This document shows positions 9,679-17,330 of a stretch of DNA of 64,000 nucleotides, piece by piece (within the stretch, counting starts at the first letter, position 1; each line of letters begins with the position of its first letter). A program made the position numbers and the translations under genes. This DNA is from Pirellulaceae bacterium (lineage in GTDB: Bacteria; Planctomycetota; Planctomycetia; Pirellulales; Pirellulaceae). The stretch lies in assembly GCA_019636385.1 (NCBI GenBank), contig JAHBXT010000003.1, forward strand, positions 806,001-870,000, given 5' to 3'. The notes under the pieces are model-generated. The model ran no database searches. It saw nothing but the letters and a program-made list of their open reading frames with translations, and was not told the DNA's origin.

Positions 9679-9749
9679 GAGCCGGATGTGGGCCCACAAG
9701 TCCGGTTCTGTGAGAGGTGCGGGGGAGCAATCCCCCGTGCCTACTCGAC
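9679..9749 (+). ncRNA. Group II intron domains V and VI
   Basis: Domain V is 9679-9708. An 8-bp lower helix (GAGCCGGA with TCCGGTTC, one G-T pair), a two-base AG bulge, and an upper helix TGTG/CACA closed by a GGCC loop are all visible. Domain VI follows, with a long stem whose G-run (9719-9725) pairs with the C-run (9732-9736 region). A bulged A at 9743 lies seven bases from the intron end, the expected branch-point position. Base pairing is intact although the maturase gene is not. Confidence 0.8.
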
Positions 9750-9893
9750 GGGACGAAGCACCACAACGGAGCGCGAACTCAGGTGGGGTTAAGTATCCAA
9801 GCAAACTATGCGGGCGCTGCTGGTTGAAGTCGTGCTGCCAGGCACATGCATTGAGGCGTGCATCGAGTTCGTTAAGCAGTTCGGTCTGGCTCA
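9750..9893 (-). pseudogene. IS3-family transposase C-terminal fragment
   Basis: Minus-strand translation reads LLNELDARLNACAWQHDFNQ followed by QRPHSLLGYLTPPEFALRCGAS, the standard end of the IS3-family integrase core with its RPHSxLGYxTPxEF motif. The catalytic DDE residues would lie upstream and are lost. At base 9750 the frame runs into the group II intron. If the intron (7753-9749) is removed, the frame continues into 7752-7688 as a further 22 or so residues and ends at a TAA (7688-7690). That shows the intron went into an already existing transposase gene. Confidence 0.75.
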
Positions 9894-9934
9894 GGTGGGA
9901 TGGATCAGGGGGACAGGGATGTGGATCAGGGGCC

Positions 9935-10368
9935 ACGCGCAGCGTAGTGGGCATGGCCGTCAGTGTGCAGGCATCGACCTCCGGTGCGGTAGGCTCGAGC
10001 GTTGCGGGCAACTACGGTTGGGTGACTCTGCAGGCCGACGGCAGTTACCAGTATGTGATCGACCAGCTGCATCCGGACGTGCAGGCGCTGCGAACCGCTG
10101 CCGATACGCTGACCTGAACACTGATGGCGGCAGCGATCGCGGCGGAATTCAATTCATGGTCGGTGTGGATTCAGTGTTTGCGGTCAGCTTGGGAGCAGGT
10201 GTTGTGGTGTGGGTCGTCTATCTAGGGCAGGTTGCGCTTGCCGTCCTAGCCAGTTCCGCCGCTTGGGTCCACGTCGATCCGCTGGTGATTATCCAAGGCA
10301 CAAAGGAGACCAAGGAAGAAGAAGAGGCAGAGAATCAAACCTTCGAGGGTCGGCTGTTTGATAATTGA
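9935..10368 (+). pseudogene. Remnant of a giant VCBS-repeat adhesin (C-terminal part)
   Basis: Two pieces of one protein lie in different frames. The first (to a stop at 10115-10117) reads GNYGWVTLQADGSYQYVIDQ then VQALRTAADTLT, the core of a VCBS/cadherin-like repeat. The second, in another frame up to 10368, reads MVGVDSVFAVSLGAGVVVWV, then a hydrophobic segment, then AAWVHVDPLVII and a Lys/Glu-rich tail. A terminal membrane helix followed by a W..DPL motif is typical of the C-termini of very large planctomycete surface proteins. The N-terminal thousands of residues and the junction between the pieces have been deleted. The fragment begins where the truncated IS3 element ends. Confidence 0.65.
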
Positions 10369-10777
10369 GAATTGAAATTTTTTAAAATGCGCTTGCCATT
10401 GGAGATTTGAGCAGGGCGCGCGGGAATTTTATAAGAATTGTCCACGGCAAACATTGGCCTTAAGCCACTTGCCGAGCCGCACCGACTGCTGCTGATTTGA
10501 AGATGAGCGTGTCTTGGGGATCGCGGGCTGTCTTGTGGCGGCAGTTGGGCTACATTCTTGGCATGCAACCAGACAGGCGGCAAGTGACACAGGAATTGCC
10601 ACTGCTTCGGGATTGGTCTGTCCTGAAAACGGCCTAAATTCGGCGTGTCGCGGTGGTTTCTATTGACCCCGTTGATCGCTGCTGGTTGTCCCGGCGTATT
10701 TTCGTAGAATGAGTGGTTGGCCGATCGGTGGCCAACGACTTTCGCTAGGATGGTTCGCAAGTTATCACGTCGTCGAC
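10369..10777. other. Intergenic region before the BatA/VWA genes
   Basis: No convincing gene on either strand. It is partly AT-rich (10365-10440) and must contain the promoter for the downstream BatA/VWA pair. An ATG at 10709 opens the same frame as the BatA protein, but the extra 23 residues do not fit the family's N-terminus. Confidence 0.4.
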
Positions 10778-13261
10778 ATGCAGTTCTTGTATTCGCCATT
10801 AACATGGGGCTTCTTGCTGGTTGGTGTTCCCATTTTGGTGCATCTGATCAACCTGCTACGATATCGGCGACAGCGTTGGGCGGCGATGGAGTTTCTGCTG
10901 GAGAGTTACCGTCGCAACCGACGTTGGGTGTTGCTCAAGCAATGGCTGTTGCTGATGTCTCGAATGTTGGCCATGATGCTGCTGGTTATGCTGCTGGCCA
11001 AATGGGTTAGCAGTGCGCAGTGGCTCAGTTGGCTGGGAGGAAAGACCACGCATCATTATGTCCTGTTGGACGATAGCTATTCGATGGGCAGTTTGCAATT
11101 GCAAGGCGAAACGGCTTATCAGCGGGCGCTCAAGGCGTTGGCGGGACTGACTCGGGACATTGCCAATCAACCGGGCGAACATCAGATCACGTTGTTACGT
11201 TGGAGTAGAGCGGCGCTGGCCCTTGGGCAAATGCCTGCGACAGAAGCCCGGCCTCAGAATGATTCAAACCAAATTGCTGGAGACCAATCTGTTGCCCCGT
11301 CAGGCAATGCGGCTAGAAGTTTAGAAACCATAGTCGCGCAACCTCCGACCGAAGTCAGCGCTGTAATTGGGCAAATGAATCTGGCCGCAGACCTGTCAGC
11401 CCAAACCGTTCCTGGCGACCCCAGCCGGCTGCTGGATCGGCTGACAGCGACCGAGCCGACAGCCTTGCAATTAGCCCCAGAGTCAGCGATTGAACTTATC
11501 GAACCCGCCATCACGGCTCAGCCTGATGAATTGTCAATCGTCTATTTTCTGACCGACCTGAGACGAAGTCAATTTGCCGACGCTCAATCGCTTCGTCGGC
11601 GGTTGTTGCCGCTGTCGCAAAGAGGGGTTGCGATCCATGTGGTCGACTGTGCTGATTCCATGGGCGAGAATTTGTCGCTGGTATCGCTAGTTCCCGAGCA
11701 GGAAGTGTGGGCGATCGGTGTGCCGCTGATGGCCCAAGTTGTTGTGCGTAACCAGACAAGCCAACCTGCTAAGAACGTAGTGGTCAAAATACGACAAGTC
11801 AGCTATCGGCATGGTGACGTGGCTCCCAGCGCCGATCAAGAGTATTCCGGGGTCACACTGGAGCTACCGCCGGTCGTCATCGAGTCAATTGGCCCAGGCC
11901 AGTCGGTAACACGACAGTTTCAGGTTGTCTTTCCCACAGCTGGCCAACACATCATTGAAGCCACTTTGCCCGATGATGCGTTGGCGGCTGACAATCGAAG
12001 GCACTGCGTGTTGGATATTCATCAATCGCAGCGAGTGTTGTTAATTGACGGAGATGCGCTGCGCTCAAATGCCTTTTATTTTCAATCGGTCATACAGCCG
12101 GGCGAACGATTGCAGACTGGAATTAGCTTTGATCAATTCGACGCTTCGTTTTTGCGAGATGCCGCTGCAGAACGCTTGTTGGAATATGATGTTATTGCAT
12201 TGCTGGACATCCCCAGACTGGATCCACAAGCGATTTCCAAATTGGAGGAATATCGCGATGCCGGTGGTGGGGTGCTGATTATGTGCGGCCCAAATACAAA
12301 CCTGCAATTCGCCAACGAGCAACTGTATCGCGGCGGCGAAGGGCTGCTGCCGGTGCAGTTGCAGTCGATTGAAGAGGTGCCAGAGGTGGTTTCATCTCGC
12401 GGACCGCAAGTTGTGGCCACAGAGCACCCGATCTTGTCTCCACTGAGCAAGCTATCCAGCAATCCCTTTTTTGCATTACGGATCCGCCGCTATCTTCGCA
12501 CGCTGCCTGCAACATTACAGTCGCCTGGCCTGGAGGTTGTAGCCTTCGGGCCAGACCTTGGTCCGCTGGTCATTGACAGCACGCGCGGCGCTGGCCATGT
12601 TGTCACGATCTTAACAGGCATGTCATCAGAGTGGAGCACGTGGGCTCAGGATCCGACTTTTGTGGTCATGGCGCTTCGATCCTTGGGATATTTGGGCAGT
12701 TTTCGGCGACCGCCAACCGAAGCGCCTGTGGGCACTGAACTGAAGATGGTTGTTGTCGATTCGACGATTCTGCCGCAAGGTGATATTCTTTTGCCCGGCA
12801 GCTCTGGACGCCGCATTCGGCTCCAGCGGCCCATCGAGTGGAATGCGGAGCAAACGGTCGCGCAGCTCACGCTGCCAATCGACTTGCAAGTGTCGGATCG
12901 CAATTTGCTGGATGCGGCTCTGCGCCCAGGCGTAATTGAGAGCTGGATGACGGCCAGTGACGGATCGCTGCGTTTGCACAACCAAGTTCGCAATGTCGCA
13001 CCCGAGGAAGGTGATCTGGAAAGGATTGGTCATCAGGAATTGGCTAGGCAGTTTGCTGGCGTCAACTTAAAGATTCGCGATAGCGGAGCTTTGTCCAGCG
13101 GATTGAATTCGCGAGAGACATCGCAGAGCAGCCTATTGCTGTTTCTGTTGGTAGCATTATTACTGGCCGAACAAATGTTGGCTTATTCGGCTAGCTATCA
13201 CGCCCGCCCCGTACGATCGGCCAAGCTGCAGATGTTGCCGAACCAGGGGGTGGGACAATGA
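10778..13261 (+). CDS. BatA/VWA-type membrane protein
   Basis: An 827-residue protein. It opens with the conserved BatA N-terminus: FLYSPLTWGFLLVGVPILVH, a short basic stretch, WAAMEFLLESYRRNRR and a second membrane helix. A VWA-like domain follows with MIDAS motif DDSYSMG around residues 98-104. The middle is a periplasmic beta-rich region (VVRNQTSQPAKNVVVKI) and then a flavodoxin/amidotransferase-like segment (VLLIDGD, GGGVLIMCGPNTN). One C-terminal membrane helix is near LLLFLLVALLLAEQML. Relatives sit with MoxR ATPase and DUF58 genes in planctomycete envelope operons; those partners are not seen here. It overlaps the next gene by four bases, so translation is coupled. Confidence 0.75.
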   Translation: MQFLYSPLTWGFLLVGVPILVHLINLLRYRRQRWAAMEFLLESYRRNRRWVLLKQWLLLMSRMLAMMLLVMLLAKWVSSAQWLSWLGGKTTHHYVLLDDSYSMGSLQLQGETAYQRALKALAGLTRDIANQPGEHQITLLRWSRAALALGQMPATEARPQNDSNQIAGDQSVAPSGNAARSLETIVAQPPTEVSAVIGQMNLAADLSAQTVPGDPSRLLDRLTATEPTALQLAPESAIELIEPAITAQPDELSIVYFLTDLRRSQFADAQSLRRRLLPLSQRGVAIHVVDCADSMGENLSLVSLVPEQEVWAIGVPLMAQVVVRNQTSQPAKNVVVKIRQVSYRHGDVAPSADQEYSGVTLELPPVVIESIGPGQSVTRQFQVVFPTAGQHIIEATLPDDALAADNRRHCVLDIHQSQRVLLIDGDALRSNAFYFQSVIQPGERLQTGISFDQFDASFLRDAAAERLLEYDVIALLDIPRLDPQAISKLEEYRDAGGGVLIMCGPNTNLQFANEQLYRGGEGLLPVQLQSIEEVPEVVSSRGPQVVATEHPILSPLSKLSSNPFFALRIRRYLRTLPATLQSPGLEVVAFGPDLGPLVIDSTRGAGHVVTILTGMSSEWSTWAQDPTFVVMALRSLGYLGSFRRPPTEAPVGTELKMVVVDSTILPQGDILLPGSSGRRIRLQRPIEWNAEQTVAQLTLPIDLQVSDRNLLDAALRPGVIESWMTASDGSLRLHNQVRNVAPEEGDLERIGHQELARQFAGVNLKIRDSGALSSGLNSRETSQSSLLLFLLVALLLAEQMLAYSASYHARPVRSAKLQMLPNQGVGQ

Positions 13262-16134
13262 TTGCTCCGCTGGTCGATTCACTCCGAGTCATAACTCTCA
13301 TAGAGACGCGCAGCCTATTTCTGGCGCAGTCGCGCGACGTTTATCAGTGGGTCCGATTAGAGCAACTTGACCAGTGGTGGCATTGGCTTTTACTGGGGCT
13401 GATCGTCCTGTTGGTGGTCGCTCATGTTGTTCAGTGGTACAAGTGGGACGGATTACAATTGCCCGCTCCGGTCCGCTGGGCGTTATTGTGGCTGCGCTTG
13501 GTGGCATTGATTGGCATACTGCTCTATTTTTTTCAACTGGACAAGCGTACCGAACAGCGTATCGTCCGCCCCTCGCGCGTGGCCGTATTGGTCGATACCA
13601 GCCTAAGCATGACCGCGCCTGGAACGCCGTCGCCATCGGGCGTGCCTGCCAGCGTGAATCGCAGCGAAGAGATGGCTGAGATGCTGACACAGTCGCCGCT
13701 GCTCAAACAATTGACTGACGGACATCAGGTGACGGTCTACCGCTTCGATCAAGCCCAACGCCCAACCGCATTGGTGGCATTGGATCGACAGAGTGCCACA
13801 GCAGACGATGTAGCGAACGAATCCGTAGCAGATTCCAGCAGAAGACCAATTTGGATCAGTCTAACGGCTGCGCGCTGGTTAGTCCTGGCTTCTACTGCTT
13901 TGGGTGTAGTTGCCGCTTTGTCGATTGCGCTGGCACTGTTAGCTCATGCGCTCGGAGCTAGCCAGTGGCGTCCTGGTCCATGGATGCTGTTGGCTGGCAG
14001 TTGTCTGGCGCCGATCGCGCTCGTCCTAGGGGCTTGGGGTGTGGTTCCAAATTCTCAGTACACGTTAGCTAGTCTCTGGAGTCTGGCTGCGCCTAAGAAT
14101 GTGACCGCAGATACAACGTCAGCTGTTCGCGGAACGGATTCCCCCACCGCTCAGTCCGCCAGCGGCAATGATCAACCGGGGCTGACTCCCGCAGCAACGA
14201 CAGCGATCGATTGGTCCACGGTACTGCAACCCGTTGGCGTGGAATCTAGAATTGGCGATTCATTGCGTTGGATCTTGGATCATGAGACCGGTAATCCGTT
14301 GGCTGGGATTATCTTAGTTACCGATGGCCGCAGCAACGCCGGAGTCGATCCGCGGGCGGTAGTGCCGGCGGCCCAGACTGCCCGCGTACCGCTGTACATT
14401 ATTGGAGTTGGCTCCGATCAGCGTCCAGCCAATTTGCAACTCGTCGAACTGGACATGCCACGTCGTCTCTACCCTGGTGATCGCTTTTCAGTTTCTGCCC
14501 TAATCGACTCGGTTGGATTCCAGGGACAATTTGTTCAAGTGCAGTTTCTGTCGGGGCGTAAGCAGGACGATATTCAGGCGATGCAGATCGAGACCGAGGC
14601 GACAGCCCAAATACCCACGGATGGTTCATTGGTAACGGTGTCCGTTGAATTGTCACCTAAAGCCGTTGGCCAATGGAAATACATGGCTCGTATCACACCG
14701 CTGCCAGGCGAAGCACATCCAGACGACAACGCCGCGCTAGCCGAAGCGGAAGTAATCGAGCGACAAAATCGCGTGCTGATCATAGCCGGCGGTCCGCTGC
14801 GCGAGTATCAGTTTGTTCGCAATCTGCTCTATCGCGACCAAGATGTGCAGTCACATGTTCTGTTGCAGTCGGGCGATAGCGGCACTTCGCAGGAAGCTCA
14901 ACAGATTCTGAGCGAGTTCCCGGCCGATCGCGGCGCCCTATCACAATACGACGCGATTTTAGCGCTGGATGCGGATTGGACTCGCGTGCCCGAAGCGGCC
15001 TTACAGGCCATGGAAAAATGGGTCGCCGAACAAGCCGGTGGATTATTGATGGTGGCTGGATCTGTGGAAACACCAAAATGGCTGGCGCGATCTGCCAGCG
15101 GCACACGCTCGCAGATTCTGCGTGATTTGTCGCCGGTCATTCTGGATGTCCGTGGAAGTGCGCTGTTGGCGGCTGGCAGAGTAGAAGGCGAGTCGACCTG
15201 GCCACTTTTGATTAGCCCCGACGGTCGTCAAACCGAGTTTCTGTGGTTGACCGATGAGCCGACTAGCAGCCTGGAGTTGTGGCAGTCATTTTCTGGGGTC
15301 CATACGTTTTACTCTGCCTATCAGCTGAAGCCCGGCGCTAAAGCGCTAGCCTATTTCTCGGATCCCACATCGGCAGCCGGTGGACAACAACCTATTTACC
15401 TGGCGAGCCAGTTTTACGGCGCCGGCCGGGTGGTCTTTCAAGGTGGCAGCGAAATGTGGCGGCTGCGCAGCTTGGGCGACCAGTACTTTGACCGGTATTA
15501 CACCAAGCTGGTGCGTTGGATTTCTCAAGGCCGACTTTTATTGGACTCGGATCGGGGCGTCTTGCTCATGGATCGTGAAGAGGCGGTGCAGGGCGAGCAG
15601 GTGAGCGTTCGCGCTGTACTTAAAAACGAGCGTTACGAACCTCTGGTGCAAAGCGAAGTTGTGGCCAGGCTGGTGGATCCTCAAGGCCTAAACATTCCGC
15701 TCGTGCTCAGGCCGCTAGCTGATGGTTCTCAACCCGGCGTTTACTCTGGGCAATTTCCGGTGTTAAGCGTCGGTACCTACCGTATTCAACTGCAGCTTGG
15801 CGGCTTGTCTTCCAACGAAATCCTACGCACACAATTGCAGGCTCGCGTGCCCAAGCTGGAGTTGCAGAACGCCCAACGGCATGATGCTTTATTAAGTCAA
15901 CTGGCCAACGACACCGGCGGCAGGTACTGGCCGGGAGTCGCCGCAGCGATTCAGCCCATCGAAAACGGCCAATTGGATTTGGTCGCTGCCATCGCCTCGC
16001 AGGATCAAGTCGCTTATTCCCCCGGAGTATCCGAGCGCGAGTTTCAACTGAGGTGGTTAGGTTGGCTAATGTCGCTGATCGCCAGTAGCTTATCTTTGGA
16101 GTGGTTGTCGCGACGCGTCTATCGGTTAGCTTAA
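13258..16134 (+). CDS. Large VWA-domain membrane protein
   Basis: A 958-residue membrane protein translated from an ATGA overlap with the BatA gene. Two N-terminal membrane helices (WLLLGLIVLLVVAHVV; LLWLRLVALIGILLYFF) precede a VWA domain whose MIDAS motif VDTSLSM is at residues 112-118. The domain is interrupted by a second pair of helices (WLVLASTALGVVAALSIALA; MLLAGSCLAPIALVLGAWG) and resumes at GIILVTDGRSN. Then come beta-sandwich and amidotransferase-like segments (VLIIAGGPLREYQF, GGLLMVAGSVETPKW) and a last helix near the C-terminus. It probably acts with its neighbour at the inner membrane and periplasm. The substrate or process is unknown. Confidence 0.7.
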   Translation: MIAPLVDSLRVITLIETRSLFLAQSRDVYQWVRLEQLDQWWHWLLLGLIVLLVVAHVVQWYKWDGLQLPAPVRWALLWLRLVALIGILLYFFQLDKRTEQRIVRPSRVAVLVDTSLSMTAPGTPSPSGVPASVNRSEEMAEMLTQSPLLKQLTDGHQVTVYRFDQAQRPTALVALDRQSATADDVANESVADSSRRPIWISLTAARWLVLASTALGVVAALSIALALLAHALGASQWRPGPWMLLAGSCLAPIALVLGAWGVVPNSQYTLASLWSLAAPKNVTADTTSAVRGTDSPTAQSASGNDQPGLTPAATTAIDWSTVLQPVGVESRIGDSLRWILDHETGNPLAGIILVTDGRSNAGVDPRAVVPAAQTARVPLYIIGVGSDQRPANLQLVELDMPRRLYPGDRFSVSALIDSVGFQGQFVQVQFLSGRKQDDIQAMQIETEATAQIPTDGSLVTVSVELSPKAVGQWKYMARITPLPGEAHPDDNAALAEAEVIERQNRVLIIAGGPLREYQFVRNLLYRDQDVQSHVLLQSGDSGTSQEAQQILSEFPADRGALSQYDAILALDADWTRVPEAALQAMEKWVAEQAGGLLMVAGSVETPKWLARSASGTRSQILRDLSPVILDVRGSALLAAGRVEGESTWPLLISPDGRQTEFLWLTDEPTSSLELWQSFSGVHTFYSAYQLKPGAKALAYFSDPTSAAGGQQPIYLASQFYGAGRVVFQGGSEMWRLRSLGDQYFDRYYTKLVRWISQGRLLLDSDRGVLLMDREEAVQGEQVSVRAVLKNERYEPLVQSEVVARLVDPQGLNIPLVLRPLADGSQPGVYSGQFPVLSVGTYRIQLQLGGLSSNEILRTQLQARVPKLELQNAQRHDALLSQLANDTGGRYWPGVAAAIQPIENGQLDLVAAIASQDQVAYSPGVSEREFQLRWLGWLMSLIASSLSLEWLSRRVYRLA

Positions 16135-16181
16135 ACGGCGGTCGTGCTTCACAGTGTCAACAGCCACAGATTGGATAGTAG

Positions 16182-17330
16182 ATGGACGCAAGATATCAAC
16201 AGTTGGCTGAGTTGCTCATCGATTACTCGACAGAGCTACAGCCGGGCGAGCGCGTGCTAATCGAAGCGTTCGATATTCCGGAAGAGATGGTCATTGCGCT
16301 GGTGCGAACGGCACAGGCGGCCGGTGGCCATCCGCTTGTATCGCTGCGCAATAATCGTGTCATGCGAGCACTGAACGAATCGGCCAGCGAGGAGAATCTG
16401 GCGGTGTGGGCTGATTGTGACCGCTTCCGGATGGCAAAAATGCAAGCCTACATTGGGCTGCGCGGCTCGCACAATGTCAGTGAAATGTCAGGAGTCAGCA
16501 GCCAACAGATGCAGCTGGTTAGCCGCATGTACGCGCGGCCTGTGCACTTTGAGCAGCGAGTCAATCATACCAAGTGGTGTGTGCTCCGTTGGCCGACACC
16601 CAGTATGGCTCAATTGGCCGAAATGAGTACCGCAGCATTTGAGGAATTCTACTTTCGCGTCTGTACGTTGGATTATGCAAGTATGGATAAGGCGTGTTGC
16701 GTACTTCAAGCGCAGATGCAACAGACCGACCGGGTGCACATTCGTGGGCCAGGTGCCACAGACCTGACTTTCTCAATCAAAGGCATTCCCGTCAAACGCT
16801 GTTGCGGGCGTAGAAACATTCCTGATGGCGAGTGCTTCACTGCGCCAGTGCGCGATAGCGTCGAGGGCGTAATCGAATACAACACGCCTACGATTTACAA
16901 CGGTCTGACATTTCACAACATACGGTTAGAGTTCGCGCGAGGTCGGATCGTGAAGGCCACGGCCGCTGGTGACTCTCAGCGGCTCGAGACAATACTGAAT
17001 GCTGATGAAGGTGCACGCTACATTGGGGAATTTGCGATCGCATTTAATCCGTATATCCTGCAACCGATGAAAGACATTCTATTCGATGAAAAGATCGCCG
17101 GTTCGCTGCACTTCACACCTGGCAATTCGTACGAAGATGCGGGTAACGGCAATCGATCTGAGATTCATTGGGATTTGGTGCTCATCCAGCGGCCTGAATA
17201 TGGGGGCGGCAGCATCGACTTTGATGGACAAACCATTCGTCGTGACGGCTTGTTTGTGCCAGAATCCTTGCAGGGACTGAATCCATCAGCATTAACTTCA
17301 CAGTCCCGTGGTGGTCATACAGGTCAATAA
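16182..17330 (+). CDS. Aminopeptidase, M29 (thermophilic metallopeptidase) family
   Basis: A 382-residue cytoplasmic metallo-aminopeptidase that removes N-terminal residues from peptides. The family's metal-ligand positions are all recognisable: Glu in NIPDGECFTAP, Glu in GARYIGEFAIAFN, His in SLHFTPGNSYED, and His and Asp in SEIHWDLVLI. The N-terminal YSTELQPGERVLI segment is also typical. It ends in a TAA whose last base is the A of the next gene's ATG, so the cytosine deaminase is translationally coupled to it. One unusual point is a cysteine-rich patch (KRCCGRRN) just before the first metal ligand. Confidence 0.88.
   Translation: MDARYQQLAELLIDYSTELQPGERVLIEAFDIPEEMVIALVRTAQAAGGHPLVSLRNNRVMRALNESASEENLAVWADCDRFRMAKMQAYIGLRGSHNVSEMSGVSSQQMQLVSRMYARPVHFEQRVNHTKWCVLRWPTPSMAQLAEMSTAAFEEFYFRVCTLDYASMDKACCVLQAQMQQTDRVHIRGPGATDLTFSIKGIPVKRCCGRRNIPDGECFTAPVRDSVEGVIEYNTPTIYNGLTFHNIRLEFARGRIVKATAAGDSQRLETILNADEGARYIGEFAIAFNPYILQPMKDILFDEKIAGSLHFTPGNSYEDAGNGNRSEIHWDLVLIQRPEYGGGSIDFDGQTIRRDGLFVPESLQGLNPSALTSQSRGGHTGQ

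Larger units (their letters stand above)
7753..9749 (+). mobile_element. Group II intron, about 2.0 kb
   Basis: The 5' end is a GTGCG at 7753-7757, followed by the structured region typical of bacterial group II introns (GGTGAAAGTCC at 7781 onward, GAAGGCAACTGC, GCACCGAACGCAAGTGAACC). A degenerate maturase gene lies in the middle. Domains V and VI lie at 9679-9749, and the intron ends CTACTCGAC. The boundaries are supported independently: joining 7752 to 9750 restores an open transposase frame on the opposite strand. Its own reverse transcriptase is dead, so any activity would need a maturase in trans. Confidence 0.85.
7644..9895 (-). mobile_element. Truncated IS3-family element interrupted by a group II intron
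   Basis: The minus strand carries the end of an IS3-family transposase, split by the intron at 7753-9749. The likely IS terminus is near 7644: outside the transposase stop (7688-7690) lies a TGGAATGCCCC...CTGTACC run that resembles the ends of IS3 relatives. A perfect 12-bp palindrome (7629-7640) lies just outside. The other end of the element is missing. Similarity to transposase stops near 9895, where adhesin-derived sequence begins. Boundaries are approximate. The element cannot be active because its N-terminal orfA/orfB parts are absent. Confidence 0.65.

Noticed and set aside
7717..9768. The 15-bp inverted repeat as an integron attC site
   Set aside because: After intron removal it lies inside the transposase coding frame and there is no integrase or cassette nearby, so a coding-region stem is simpler.
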